DNA from: Vibrio neptunius
GTDB lineage: Bacteria > Pseudomonadota > Gammaproteobacteria > Enterobacterales > Vibrionaceae
Assembly (NCBI GenBank): GCA_019339365.1
Contig: CP079859.1
Location: 1,116,001 to 1,180,000, forward strand
Length of the DNA: 64,000 bases
Direction: 5' to 3'
Each line of letters begins with the position of its first letter. Position 1 is the stretch's first letter. The notes beneath the pieces are model-generated. The model was not told the DNA's origin. It saw nothing but the letters and a program-made list of their open reading frames with translations, and made no database searches. A program made the position numbers and the translations under genes. Positions 52,011 to 60,325 of the stretch are shown one piece after another.

Positions 52011-53597
52011 ATGAGTTCATCTACTTCGATTAAACAAAACTCGCCTAAGAGGCCAATATTTACTCGTTTCTTAGATGCCGTCGAATATTTGGGCAACTTG
52101 TTACCACACCCGATCACGCTTTTCGCCATTTTCTGTGTTGCGATTTTAATCGCTTCCGGTATTGCAGGTTACTTTGAAGTGGCGGTAGCAGATCCTCGTC
52201 CAGAAGGCGCTCCAGGTCGTGCCGTTGACGGAATGATTCAGGTTGTCAGCTTGTTAAATGCGGACGGTCTTGAGTTGATTGTTACCAATCTAGTTAAAAA
52301 CTTTGTCGGCTTTGCGCCTTTAGGCACCGTATTAGTTGCACTATTGGGTGTTGCAGTGGCGGAATATTCAGGTTTACTGTCTGCGGCAATGCGTGGTTTG
52401 GTCATGGGTGCTTCGAAGAGCATGGTTACCATCACTGTGGTATTTGCAGGTATCATTTCCAATACAGCATCTGAGCTAGGCTATGTGGTACTTATCCCAC
52501 TAGCGGCTATGCTGTTCCACTCTTTGGGTCGCCACCCTCTTGCCGGTCTCGCCGCTGCATTTGCAGGTGTATCTGGCGGTTATTCCGCAAACTTACTGAT
52601 CGGCACTGTTGACCCACTGCTTTCTGGGATCACAGAAACGGCAGCACAAATGATTGACCCTACTTACACTGTTGGCCCAGAAGTTAACTGGTACTTTATG
52701 TTCGTTTCTACTTTCTTCATCGCCGGTATGGGTGCTTTCGTAACGGAGAAAATCGTTGAGCCTAAATTAGGTAAATACAACGAAGAAGATGCAGCAGAAG
52801 ATTTGTCGAATGACTCAATGGGCACGATAACTGACGTTGAGAAGAAAGGTTTGAAAATGGCTGGACTGGCCGTGCTGGTTGTATCTGCTCTACTTGCTTG
52901 GACAATTGTTCCTGCAGATGGAATTCTTCGCTCAGACGCCGGCACGGTTGCAGGTTCGCCATTCCTGAAAAGTATTGTGGCTTTCATCTTTGTTTTCTTT
53001 GCTATCCCAGGTCTGGTTTACGGTAGAGTAGTTGGCACAATGAAGAATGATCGCGACGTGATTGACGCGATGTCTAAATCCATGTCTTCAATGGGAATGT
53101 ACATTGTACTGGTCTTCTTTGCTGCTCAATTTGTGGCGTTTTTCAAGTGGACTAATTTTGGTCAAGTGTTCGCGGTAGCAGGCGCAGATTTTCTACAAAG
53201 CATTGGTCTGACTGGTCCTATGTTGTTCTTTGCCTTTATTTTGATGTGTGGTTTCATCAATCTGATGATCGGTTCAGCTTCTGCACAATGGGCTGTGACA
53301 GCGCCAATCTTTGTTCCCATGTTGATGCTAGTCGGCTATGCGCCTGAAACGATTCAAGCGGCATACCGTATCGGTGACTCTACGACCAACATCATTACAC
53401 CAATGATGAGCTATTTTGGTTTGATTCTCGCTGTTGCATCGCGTTATATGAAAAATCTAGGTATCGGTACGCTGATTGCGACCATGCTGCCGTACTCAAT
53501 CTGCTTTATCGTGGGTTGGAGTCTACTGTTCTACCTATGGGTATTCGTATTTGGCTTGCCAGTCGGTCCTGGTGCGGCGACCTACTACACGCCATAA
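52011..53597 (+). CDS. abgT: AbgT-family transporter
   Basis: Inner-membrane transporter of the AbgT family (p-aminobenzoyl-glutamate uptake in E. coli; drug/sulfonamide export in some relatives). 528 aa, about 11-13 hydrophobic spans, with LGNLLPHPITLFAIF, GLLSAAMRGLVMGASKSMVT, GVSGGYSANLLIGTVDPLLSGIT and RIGDSTTNIITPMMSYFGLIL. Preceded by AAGGAGGG. No amidohydrolase genes (abgA, abgB) are next to it, so the substrate is uncertain. Confidence 0.9.
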   Translation: MSSSTSIKQNSPKRPIFTRFLDAVEYLGNLLPHPITLFAIFCVAILIASGIAGYFEVAVADPRPEGAPGRAVDGMIQVVSLLNADGLELIVTNLVKNFVGFAPLGTVLVALLGVAVAEYSGLLSAAMRGLVMGASKSMVTITVVFAGIISNTASELGYVVLIPLAAMLFHSLGRHPLAGLAAAFAGVSGGYSANLLIGTVDPLLSGITETAAQMIDPTYTVGPEVNWYFMFVSTFFIAGMGAFVTEKIVEPKLGKYNEEDAAEDLSNDSMGTITDVEKKGLKMAGLAVLVVSALLAWTIVPADGILRSDAGTVAGSPFLKSIVAFIFVFFAIPGLVYGRVVGTMKNDRDVIDAMSKSMSSMGMYIVLVFFAAQFVAFFKWTNFGQVFAVAGADFLQSIGLTGPMLFFAFILMCGFINLMIGSASAQWAVTAPIFVPMLMLVGYAPETIQAAYRIGDSTTNIITPMMSYFGLILAVASRYMKNLGIGTLIATMLPYSICFIVGWSLLFYLWVFVFGLPVGPGAATYYTP

Positions 53598-53616
53598 CGT
53601 ATTATCGAACGACAAT

Positions 53617-53646
53617 ACCGGAGCCAAGTGCTCCGGTTTTTTGTTT
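53617..53646 (+). terminator. Terminator after the AbgT-family gene
   Basis: Perfect 8 bp stem ACCGGAGC / GCTCCGGT with a 5-base loop and T run. Confidence 0.85.
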
Positions 53647-53654
53647 TTGGTATT

Positions 53655-53829
53655 GTGGGTAGACCTAAGACTGTAAAATTCACTGTATCTAGTGCTAGGG
53701 GCAAGAGATTAGTAATGGAAGTCAAAATAGAGGATGCCGCTGGTGTTCGTGGTGATAGGAACGGCAAAGAAGCACGCTTATGTGAAAGGTCGGTACATTG
53801 ATGAAGTACTGATTGAGAAATTCCTCTGA
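53655..53829 (+). other. Possible degraded ORF remnant
   Basis: Two short plus-strand frames overlap here: GTG 53655 to a stop at 53801 (48 aa, containing ARGKRLVMEVKIEDAAGV) and ATG 53734 to a stop at 53829 (31 aa, ending HAYVKGRYIDEVLIEKFL). The composition looks protein-like in each half, as if one coding region were broken by a frameshift. I recognise no family, and there is no clear ribosome site. With the two flanking terminators this is all I see in the 302 bp gap. Confidence 0.25.
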
Positions 53830-53845
53830 TCAATCAAAAAAGCAA

Positions 53846-53880
53846 AGAAAAAGGCTGACGCAATGACGTCAGCCTTGATT
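53846..53880 (-). terminator. Terminator of metNIQ
   Basis: Perfect 10 bp stem AAGGCTGACG / CGTCAGCCTT, 6-base loop, with A-rich sequence on the left that becomes a T run in the minus-strand transcript. Confidence 0.85.
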
Positions 53881-53899
53881 CAACTGAGCGAGTAAGTCA

Positions 53900-54712
53900 T
53901 TACCAACCTTTAACTACGCCACCTTTAAAGATGTCTGAAGCAGCCGTGTACACTTCCTCTGTTTGGTAAGACTTGATGAAGTTCTGCACGTTTTCAGCCT
54001 TGACGTTGTCTTCTCGCGCCACAATGATGTTTACGTATGGAGATTCTTTGTTTTCAACAAATACACCATCTTTTTGTGGTGTCAGGTTAATTGAGCTTGC
54101 GTAAGTTGTGTTGATGATAGACAGGGCTACATCGTCAAGAGAGCGTGGAAGCTGAGCGGCATCTAGTTCAACAATAGTGATGTTTTTTGGGTTTTCAGCA
54201 ATATCACGTACGGTTGCTAGTAGACCAACACCATCACGTAGTTTAAGCAGTCCTTGTTGTTCAAGAAGCAGTAGAGAACGCCCTAAGTTGGTTGGGTCGT
54301 TTGGTACTGCGATACGGGCACCCTCCTGAATCTCATCAACCGATTTCACTTGTTTAGAGTAACCAGCAATGGGGTAAACAAATGTATTGCCAGCGATTGC
54401 TAGTTTGTAACCACGGTCATTCACTTGTTGATCTAGATATGGTTTGTGCTGGAATGCGTTGATGTCGATAGAGCCATCATCCAACGCTGCGTTTGGCGTC
54501 ACGTAATCTGTAAAAGTAACAAGCTCTACATCCAAGCCGTATTTTTCTTTAGCAACTTTAGCGGCGACTTCTGCTACCTGAGCTTCAGCGCCCGCCATAA
54601 CACCGACTTTAATCTTGCTGGTGTCTGCTGCTTGCTTTTCACCACATCCGGATAGCACAAGTGACGAAGCGACTGCTGCAATGGCGAGTAAACCTTTTAA
54701 TCCAAATTTCAT
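53900..54712 (-). CDS. metQ: Methionine ABC transporter substrate-binding lipoprotein
   Basis: Binds D/L-methionine in the periplasm for MetNI. 270 aa, NlpA/MetQ family. Signal peptide with lipobox LSGC (Cys23), then KVGVMAGAEAQVAEVAAKVAKEKYGLDVELVTFTDY, SIDINAFQHKPYL, RIAVPNDPTNLGRSLLLL and NTTYA. Last gene of metN-metI-metQ, 32 bp after metI. Confidence 0.96.
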   Translation of the reverse strand: MKFGLKGLLAIAAVASSLVLSGCGEKQAADTSKIKVGVMAGAEAQVAEVAAKVAKEKYGLDVELVTFTDYVTPNAALDDGSIDINAFQHKPYLDQQVNDRGYKLAIAGNTFVYPIAGYSKQVKSVDEIQEGARIAVPNDPTNLGRSLLLLEQQGLLKLRDGVGLLATVRDIAENPKNITIVELDAAQLPRSLDDVALSIINTTYASSINLTPQKDGVFVENKESPYVNIIVAREDNVKAENVQNFIKSYQTEEVYTAASDIFKGGVVKGW

Positions 54713-54744
54713 GACTTTCTCCTTATTCTGTATCTGTAAATTTA

Positions 54745-55422
54745 TTATCTGTGATCGACGCGGCGAACAATTGCATCGCCGATAGACTGAATGATTTGCA
54801 CCAAGACGATGAGCATTACCACGGTTACAGCCATGATGACCACATCATAGCGATGGAAGCCGTAGCGAATCGCGACATCACCTAATCCGCCACCCCCTAC
54901 TGTTCCGGCCATAGCGGAATAGCTCACTAGGGTGACCAATGTGATGGTGATTGAGTTCACTATGGTTGGCATTGCCTCAGGAAGCAGTACCTTGTTGATG
55001 ATTTGTATCGGAGTTGCCCCCATTGATTGAGCTGCTTCCACTAAGCCTGTTGGTACTTCAAGTAGTGCCCCTTCAATAAGGCGAGCAACAAATGGGATGG
55101 CGCCGATAGTCAGTGGTACGATAGCCGCCGTGGTGCCGATAAACGTGCCGACGAGAACTTTAGTGACTGGGATGATGGCGACCATTAAAACTAGAAACGG
55201 CACCGAGCGACCGACGTTGACGATAGCACCGAGAATGCTATTGAGTTTGGTGTTCTCAAGTAGGCCGCCTTTTTTGGTGGTATGAAGGATAACACCTAAT
55301 GGAATACCAACGGCAAAGCCAACGATACCTGCGACTGAGACCATGTAGAGGGTTTCCCAAGTCGCACCAATTAAAAGGCTACTGTTAAGGCTTAGCCACT
55401 CTGAAATTGTGTTAAAGGACAT
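54745..55422 (-). CDS. metI: Methionine ABC transporter permease
   Basis: Inner-membrane permease. 225 aa with five to six spans and the cytoplasmic EAA loop [22 protein letters not shown] that docks on MetN. Overlaps the metN 3' end by 11 bp, indicating translational coupling. Confidence 0.96.
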   Translation of the reverse strand: MSFNTISEWLSLNSSLLIGATWETLYMVSVAGIVGFAVGIPLGVILHTTKKGGLLENTKLNSILGAIVNVGRSVPFLVLMVAIIPVTKVLVGTFIGTTAAIVPLTIGAIPFVARLIEGALLEVPTGLVEAAQSMGATPIQIINKVLLPEAMPTIVNSITITLVTLVSYSAMAGTVGGGGLGDVAIRYGFHRYDVVIMAVTVVMLIVLVQIIQSIGDAIVRRVDHR

Positions 55423-56446
55423 AACCCAGTACCTCTACTTTTACATTGTGTTCACGGAGGAATTCAATCGCCGCATTGTCATCTTGCTCGTTACCAAACA
55501 GCTCTGCGACCATCATGCCGAATTTGACACCACCAGCGTAATCAAGATCAGAACTCAGAATGCTGACATCGATATTGAATTGACGAGCAATCTGACTGAC
55601 GAGCGGTGCATCTACAGTAGCTCCGGTAAATTCGAGTCTCACCAATGGATAACTGCCTTCAACGCGGGTCGTTTGCAGGCGTGTCTGATAATCATCCGGA
55701 ATAGACAGATCAAGCGTAGAACGGATAAATTCATGCGCCAGTTCAGTTTTAGGATGGGCGAAAATTTCACCAACCGTACCTTTCTCAACCAATTCCCCGC
55801 CACCAATGATTGCCACTTCATGACAGATACTTTTCACCACGTCCATTTCGTGGGTGATGAGCAACATAGTGATATTCAGTTTACGGTTGATCTCTTTGAG
55901 CAACTCAAGTATCGATTGTGTTGTTGCAGGATCCAATGCACTCGTTGCTTCGTCACACAGCAACACTTTGGGATCGGAAGCTAGGGCACGTGCAATAGCG
56001 ACGCGCTGCTTTTGACCACCGCTCAAGTTCGATGGGTAGCTTTCATGTTTATCAGAGAGGCCTACCAGTTTGAGCAGCTCAGTCACTTTAGCGCTAATAT
56101 GCGCCTTATCTTTGCCCGCTAACTCAAGTGGCAGGGCAACGTTGTCAAATACGGTACGAGATGACAGTAGGTTAAAATGTTGGAAGATCATACCGATGTT
56201 ACGGCGTGTTTCGCTCAGTTCTGATTTTGACTGCTTGGTAAGATCAATACCGTCGACAATGATGGAGCCTGACGTTGGCGCTTCCAGCATATTGACACAT
56301 CGAATAAGCGTACTTTTCCCTGCTCCTGATGAGCCAATTACACCGAAGATTGTTCCCTGTGAGATATGAAGGTTGATGTCCTTCAAGGCATGTATTTCAT
56401 TATTTCCTTGAAGAAACACTTTGTTTACTTGATTAATTTCTATCAT
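55412..56446 (-). CDS. metN: Methionine ABC transporter ATP-binding protein
   Basis: 344 aa from ATG 56446 ([14 protein letters not shown]). Walker [10 protein letters not shown], signature [15 protein letters not shown], Walker [15 protein letters not shown]-loop [10 protein letters not shown], and a C-terminal NIL regulatory domain (about 265-344; [30 protein letters not shown]) that binds methionine for trans-inhibition. First gene of the operon, downstream of a MetJ site and a strong promoter. Confidence 0.97.
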   Translation of the reverse strand: MIEINQVNKVFLQGNNEIHALKDINLHISQGTIFGVIGSSGAGKSTLIRCVNMLEAPTSGSIIVDGIDLTKQSKSELSETRRNIGMIFQHFNLLSSRTVFDNVALPLELAGKDKAHISAKVTELLKLVGLSDKHESYPSNLSGGQKQRVAIARALASDPKVLLCDEATSALDPATTQSILELLKEINRKLNITMLLITHEMDVVKSICHEVAIIGGGELVEKGTVGEIFAHPKTELAHEFIRSTLDLSIPDDYQTRLQTTRVEGSYPLVRLEFTGATVDAPLVSQIARQFNIDVSILSSDLDYAGGVKFGMMVAELFGNEQDDNAAIEFLREHNVKVEVLGYVL

Positions 56447-56517
56447 TGAGAAATCCACTATCAGACTGCTTTTGGGAAAAAGTAGATAATTTTGAACTAC
56501 CTCTCATTTAGTAGAGG

Positions 56518-56546
56518 ATGCTATGGTTTTGCACTAATTGTGTCAA
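56518..56546 (-). promoter_or_regulatory. Sigma-70 promoter of metNIQ
   Basis: On the minus strand: perfect -35 TTGACA (56541-56546), 17 bp spacer, -10 TAGCAT (56518-56523), about 70 bp upstream of metN. Confidence 0.7.
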
Positions 56547-56563
56547 TAGATATTTTTACGGCT

Positions 56564-56579
56564 AGACGTCTAAACGTTC
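56564..56579 (-). promoter_or_regulatory. MetJ operator (tandem met boxes)
   Basis: AGACGTCT followed directly by AAACGTTC: one perfect 8 bp met box and one near match in the tandem arrangement MetJ needs. It lies 17 bp upstream of the metN -35, so MetJ with S-adenosylmethionine should repress methionine uptake. Confidence 0.85.
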
Positions 56580-56671
56580 ATTGCAACCAAACAGATTAGT
56601 AATTAGATAGTGATGAAAGAAATAAAGCGTGTAATAATTCTGGAAATAAATAGTAGATAGAGAAGCAAATT

Positions 56672-57223
56672 TTGGCGAAACCAGCAGTCTTTTTGGATCG
56701 TGATGGTGTAATTAACGTTGACCACGGATATGTTCATGACGAGCACGACTTTGAATTTATTGATGGCGTGTTTGAAGCGACGAAAAAGCTCAAAGAGATG
56801 GGCTACATGCTTGTATTGGTGACTAACCAGTCGGGTATTGCTCGTGGTAAATTCAGTGAAGACCGTTTCCTATCACTCACGCAGTGGATGGATTGGAATT
56901 TTGTTGATCATGATGTTGAGTTTGATGGCTTCTACTATTGCCCACATCATGCCGAACATGGTCAGGGTAAGTACAAAGAAGATTGTAATTGCCGCAAACC
57001 TAAGCCTGGCATGTTCATTTCTGCGCGTGACTTCCTCAAAATCGATATGGCGAATTCTGTTATGGTCGGTGATAAAGCTGAAGATATGCTGGCAGCAGAA
57101 GCCGCTGAAGTGGGTACGCGTATTTTAGTACGTACTGGTAAGCCTGTTACGGAAAAAGGTGAGGCGATTGCCTCTGTTGTACTGGACAGTATCAAAGAAG
57201 TCCCTGCCTATTTAGCTAAGTAA
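56672..57223 (+). CDS. gmhB: D-glycero-D-manno-heptose-1,7-bisphosphate 7-phosphatase
   Basis: HAD-family phosphatase of ADP-heptose synthesis. 183 aa. Catalytic FLDRDGVIN (Asp9, Asp11), [10 protein letters not shown], a structural zinc loop CPHHAEHGQ...[11 protein letters not shown], and [11 protein letters not shown]. The start is TTG 56672; no ATG precedes the conserved N-terminus. In E. coli too, gmhB lies next to metN. Confidence 0.95.
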   Translation: MAKPAVFLDRDGVINVDHGYVHDEHDFEFIDGVFEATKKLKEMGYMLVLVTNQSGIARGKFSEDRFLSLTQWMDWNFVDHDVEFDGFYYCPHHAEHGQGKYKEDCNCRKPKPGMFISARDFLKIDMANSVMVGDKAEDMLAAEAAEVGTRILVRTGKPVTEKGEAIASVVLDSIKEVPAYLAK

Positions 57224-57234
57224 AATACCGAGAA

Positions 57235-57262
57235 AAGAGGTCGCTTGAGGCGGCCTTTTTCT
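57235..57262 (+). terminator. Weak terminator after gmhB
   Basis: Stem AGGTCGC / GCGGCCT with an imperfect pair, short loop and T run. Confidence 0.5.
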
Positions 57263-57276
57263 ATTGGAGAGTGTGG

Positions 57277-57621
57277 ATGAAAATGAAAGCGTTGTTAGGG
57301 TTGCTGGCAGGAGTGACATTATTTGGGTGCAGCTACTCGGCGATTGAACGCAAAGCCGATGAAAAGCAACCATTCGTGACCTACCAGTGTGCATCGAACA
57401 AACAGTTTGAGGTCGCTTACCTAATTAAAGAACAAGAGGCGATTTTGCGTTTACCTAAACACGACTACCGCCTCGCTCAGGTCCCATCCGGTTCTGGTGC
57501 AAAATATATCTTAGATAATGGAACAAAACCGATTCTCAATCCAGTGACGCTACACACCAAAGGTGATGATGCCCGATTAGAATTGGGCAGGGTCGTTTAC
57601 AAAAACTGTAAAACACAATAG
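57277..57621 (+). CDS. MliC-type lysozyme inhibitor lipoprotein
   Basis: 114 aa from ATG 57277 (a GTG six bases earlier is possible). Lipobox LFGC gives a short lipoprotein signal (about 20 residues). The mature part fits the MliC/PliC C-type lysozyme inhibitor fold: TYQCASNKQFEVAYL, AILRLPKHDYRLAQVPSGSGAKYI, and a final YKNC pairing with the first cysteine. It would protect periplasmic peptidoglycan from host lysozyme. The family call is by pattern; no inhibition data can be inferred. Confidence 0.75.
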   Translation: MKMKALLGLLAGVTLFGCSYSAIERKADEKQPFVTYQCASNKQFEVAYLIKEQEAILRLPKHDYRLAQVPSGSGAKYILDNGTKPILNPVTLHTKGDDARLELGRVVYKNCKTQ

Positions 57622-57673
57622 CGTTAGTCTTCTGGTACAACCTGCTTTGTCTTTTGAGCGAACTCACTGCATT

Positions 57674-58621
57674 ATGAATAAAAAACTGACCATTCTTGAT
57701 ATTGCTAAACTTTCTGGCGTTGGTAAATCTACGGTTTCCCGTGTGTTGACGAATGACCCTAAAGTCAAACCCGAGACTCGCGCCAAGGTTGAGCGTGTGA
57801 TTGAAGAGTCTGGCTACGTTCCGTCTAAGTCGGCGCAAGCGATGCGCGGAGGCAGTCAGAAAGTGGTTGGTGTCATCATCTCGCGTCTTGATTCGCCTTC
57901 GGAAAACAAAGCCGTTAGCAGCATGCTTCAAGTTCTTTACGGTAACGGCTATGACGCGGTGATCATGGAAAGCCAATTTGACCGCAAGATGACCAATGAA
58001 CACCTCGACGTTTTGCGCAGGCGTAATGTTGACGGCGTGATTGTGTTTGGCTTTAGTGATTTTGACATCGAGCGTCTTTCTAGCTGGCAGCATCGTTCGC
58101 TGGTGATTGCCATGGATACTGATGAAACGTCATCGATCAACTACGATAATACAGGTGTTATTCGTTATGCGCTGGAACACCTTCAGCGCCAATCGGTGAG
58201 CGAGATTGCTTTTATTGGTGTTGATCCTTCAGACCGAACTACTGGGAAGATTCGTCTCAATGCTTACTTAGATTGGTGTTCAGAGCATCGATTATCTCCC
58301 AACTATCAAACAGGCCATCTGCATCACGAAAGCGCTTATCGTTTGGTGGATAAAGTGTTGAGTCAAACCACACAGGCGATTGTATGCGCCAGTGATACTT
58401 TGGCATTGGGTGTGATTAAACGTCTTCAAGAGTTGGACAGAGAAGATGTGATGGTCACAGGTGTTGGTGGCAATGAACTGTTGTCTTTTCTATTTCCGAG
58501 AGTATTCAGTATCGATCCGGGTTATGCTCAGGCTGGAGAAAGGGCGGCCAAGCTTCTGATTTCTCAGCTCAATGGAGAATCTGAACTCGTACACCTCACT
58601 CAGGAACCAATTTTGAGTTAA
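57674..58621 (+). CDS. treR: Trehalose operon repressor
   Basis: LacI/GalR-family regulator that responds to trehalose 6-phosphate. 315 aa from ATG 57674 (MNKKLTILDIAKLSGVGKSTVSRVL, helix-turn-helix at about 5-25); the frame extends upstream without family match. Sugar-binding domain from about 60 (VVGVIISRLDSPSENKAVSSML; MESQFDRKMTNEHLDVLRRRNVDGVI; CASDTLALGVIKRLQE; DPGYAQAGERAA). Immediately upstream of treB and its paired operators. Confidence 0.95.
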   Translation: MNKKLTILDIAKLSGVGKSTVSRVLTNDPKVKPETRAKVERVIEESGYVPSKSAQAMRGGSQKVVGVIISRLDSPSENKAVSSMLQVLYGNGYDAVIMESQFDRKMTNEHLDVLRRRNVDGVIVFGFSDFDIERLSSWQHRSLVIAMDTDETSSINYDNTGVIRYALEHLQRQSVSEIAFIGVDPSDRTTGKIRLNAYLDWCSEHRLSPNYQTGHLHHESAYRLVDKVLSQTTQAIVCASDTLALGVIKRLQELDREDVMVTGVGGNELLSFLFPRVFSIDPGYAQAGERAAKLLISQLNGESELVHLTQEPILS

Positions 58622-58672
58622 CCCTCTCTTTTCTCTATGGTTTAAAATTATACTGTGATCTCATTCAATTAA

Positions 58673-58686
58673 TGGGATTGTTCCCA
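58673..58686. promoter_or_regulatory. TreR-type operator 1
   Basis: TGGGATTGTTCCCA, near-perfect palindrome between treR and treB. Confidence 0.75.
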
Positions 58687-58705
58687 TTTATCTATTTCGA
58701 TAGAT

Positions 58706-58718
58706 TTGACAATATAAT
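58706..58718 (+). promoter_or_regulatory. Promoter elements of treB
   Basis: TTGACA (58706-58711) overlaps a TATAAT (58713-58718) between the two operators. The two belong to different possible promoters; either way the start region is bracketed by the TreR-type sites. Confidence 0.5.
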
Positions 58719-58727
58719 AAATACAAA

Positions 58728-58741
58728 TGGGAATGTTCCCA
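58728..58741. promoter_or_regulatory. TreR-type operator 2
   Basis: TGGGAATGTTCCCA, a palindrome apart from the central base pair, 55 bp downstream of operator 1 (same spacing centre to centre), suitable for cooperative or looped repression of treB. Confidence 0.8.
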
Positions 58742-58815
58742 AATAAATTATAACTAACCTTTTTGATCAGAGACTTCTGATCTGAACGAGAAACCAATTT
58801 AGGGTGGACAAGGAT

Positions 58816-60240
58816 ATGAGTAAGATTGCGAAACAAGAAGTTGAGCGTCTGATAGAACTGGTTGGCGGTCGCGAAAACATCGCCAGTGTCAGCCACTGTC
58901 TGACGCGCCTCCGCTTCGTGTTAAATGACACAAGTAAAGCCGACACAAATGCACTGGAAGCACTGTCGCTGGTGAAGGGCTGTTTCACTAATGCGGGTCA
59001 ATTTCAAGTTGTTGTCGGTACTGAAGTTGATGAAGTGTACAAGGTCCTGATTGAACTGTCGGGTAAGTCTGAAGCATCGAAAGATGAATCCAAACAGGCT
59101 GCACGTCAGAACATGAACATTTTGGAACGTGGTATCTCCCATCTTGCTGAGATCTTTGTACCACTGTTACCTGCAATTATTACCGGTGGTCTGATCTTGG
59201 GCTTCCGTAATGTGATTGGCGACATCAAGATGTTTGATGGTCAATCATTGACAGAAATTAGCCAATTCTGGGCGACTGTCCATAGCTTTCTATGGCTAAT
59301 TGGTGAAGCCATTTTCTTCTTCTTGCCTGTTGGCGTGTGTTGGTCAACAGTGAAGAAACTCGGTGGTACACCGATCCTCGGCATTACGCTTGGTGTCACT
59401 TTGGTCTCTCCTCAACTGATGAATGCTTATCTGATAGGTAAGCAAGTGCCAGAAGTATGGGATTTTGGCTTATTTGCTATCGAGAAGGTGGGTTATCAGG
59501 CTCAGGTTATTCCAGCCATGTTAGCAGGTATCGCGTTGGCGTTTATCGAAACGAACCTTAAGCGTATTGTTCCTTCTTACCTATATCTGGTTGTCGTTCC
59601 TTTCGTCTCTATCATCGTCTCTGTGGTATTAGCGCATTCTCTGATTGGCCCGTTCGGTCGCGTACTGGGTGATGGCGTGGCATTCGCCGCAAAAGCAGCA
59701 ATGACGGGTGATTTCGCAGTGATTGGCTCAATGGTGTTTGGCTTCCTATATGCACCTTTGGTGATTACCGGTATTCACCATACAACCAACGCTGTCGATC
59801 TGCAGTTGATGCAAGACCTAGGTGGTACTCCAATCTGGCCTTTGATTGCACTGTCTAACATTGCTCAGGCATCAGCGGTTGTCGGTATTATCATCATCAG
59901 TAAGAAACACGGCGAACGCGATATCTCAGTACCCGCGGCGATTTCTGCTTATCTAGGTGTCACCGAGCCAGCGATGTACGGTATTAACTTGAAGTACAAG
60001 TTCCCAATGCTAAGCGCAATGATTGGTAGTGCAATTGCAGCGGCGATCTGTGGTAGTGCGGGCGTTATGGCGAACGGTATTGGTGTGGGTGGTCTACCCG
60101 GTATCTTATCTATCCAACCACAATTCTGGGGCATCTACGCGATTGCAATGCTGGTGGCGATTGCAATACCGGCAGTATTGACCCTGTTCTTCTACAAGCG
60201 TGCACAAATGAAAGGTGAGCTAGAGCCTGCAAGCGCTTAA
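58816..60240 (+). CDS. treB: PTS trehalose transporter EIIBC
   Basis: Imports trehalose with phosphorylation to trehalose 6-phosphate. 474 aa from ATG 58816 (MSKIAKQEVERLIELVGG; AAGG ribosome site). EIIB domain (about 1-90) with phospho-Cys28 in SVSHCLTRLRFVL; EIIC domain (about 115-470) with multiple spans, GGLILGFRNVIGD, GVTLVSPQLMNAYLIG, ITGIHHTTNA and ISVPAAISAYLGVTEPAMYGINLKYKFP. No EIIA is attached, so it relies on the glucose EIIA (Crr). Confidence 0.97.
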   Translation: MSKIAKQEVERLIELVGGRENIASVSHCLTRLRFVLNDTSKADTNALEALSLVKGCFTNAGQFQVVVGTEVDEVYKVLIELSGKSEASKDESKQAARQNMNILERGISHLAEIFVPLLPAIITGGLILGFRNVIGDIKMFDGQSLTEISQFWATVHSFLWLIGEAIFFFLPVGVCWSTVKKLGGTPILGITLGVTLVSPQLMNAYLIGKQVPEVWDFGLFAIEKVGYQAQVIPAMLAGIALAFIETNLKRIVPSYLYLVVVPFVSIIVSVVLAHSLIGPFGRVLGDGVAFAAKAAMTGDFAVIGSMVFGFLYAPLVITGIHHTTNAVDLQLMQDLGGTPIWPLIALSNIAQASAVVGIIIISKKHGERDISVPAAISAYLGVTEPAMYGINLKYKFPMLSAMIGSAIAAAICGSAGVMANGIGVGGLPGILSIQPQFWGIYAIAMLVAIAIPAVLTLFFYKRAQMKGELEPASA

Positions 60241-60254
60241 GTGCAAACAAAAAA

Positions 60255-60292
60255 GAGCGATCGCAATCCGGCGATCGCTCCTGCTATTTTTT
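60255..60292 (+). terminator. Strong terminator between treB and treC
   Basis: Perfect 10 bp stem GAGCGATCGC / GCGATCGCTC, 6-base loop, then a T-rich tract. Only 34 bp before treC, so treC depends on read-through or its own promoter. Confidence 0.85.
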
Positions 60293-60325
60293 CGATTTTT
60301 TATTTTTTGGTAAGTGAGTTTAGCA

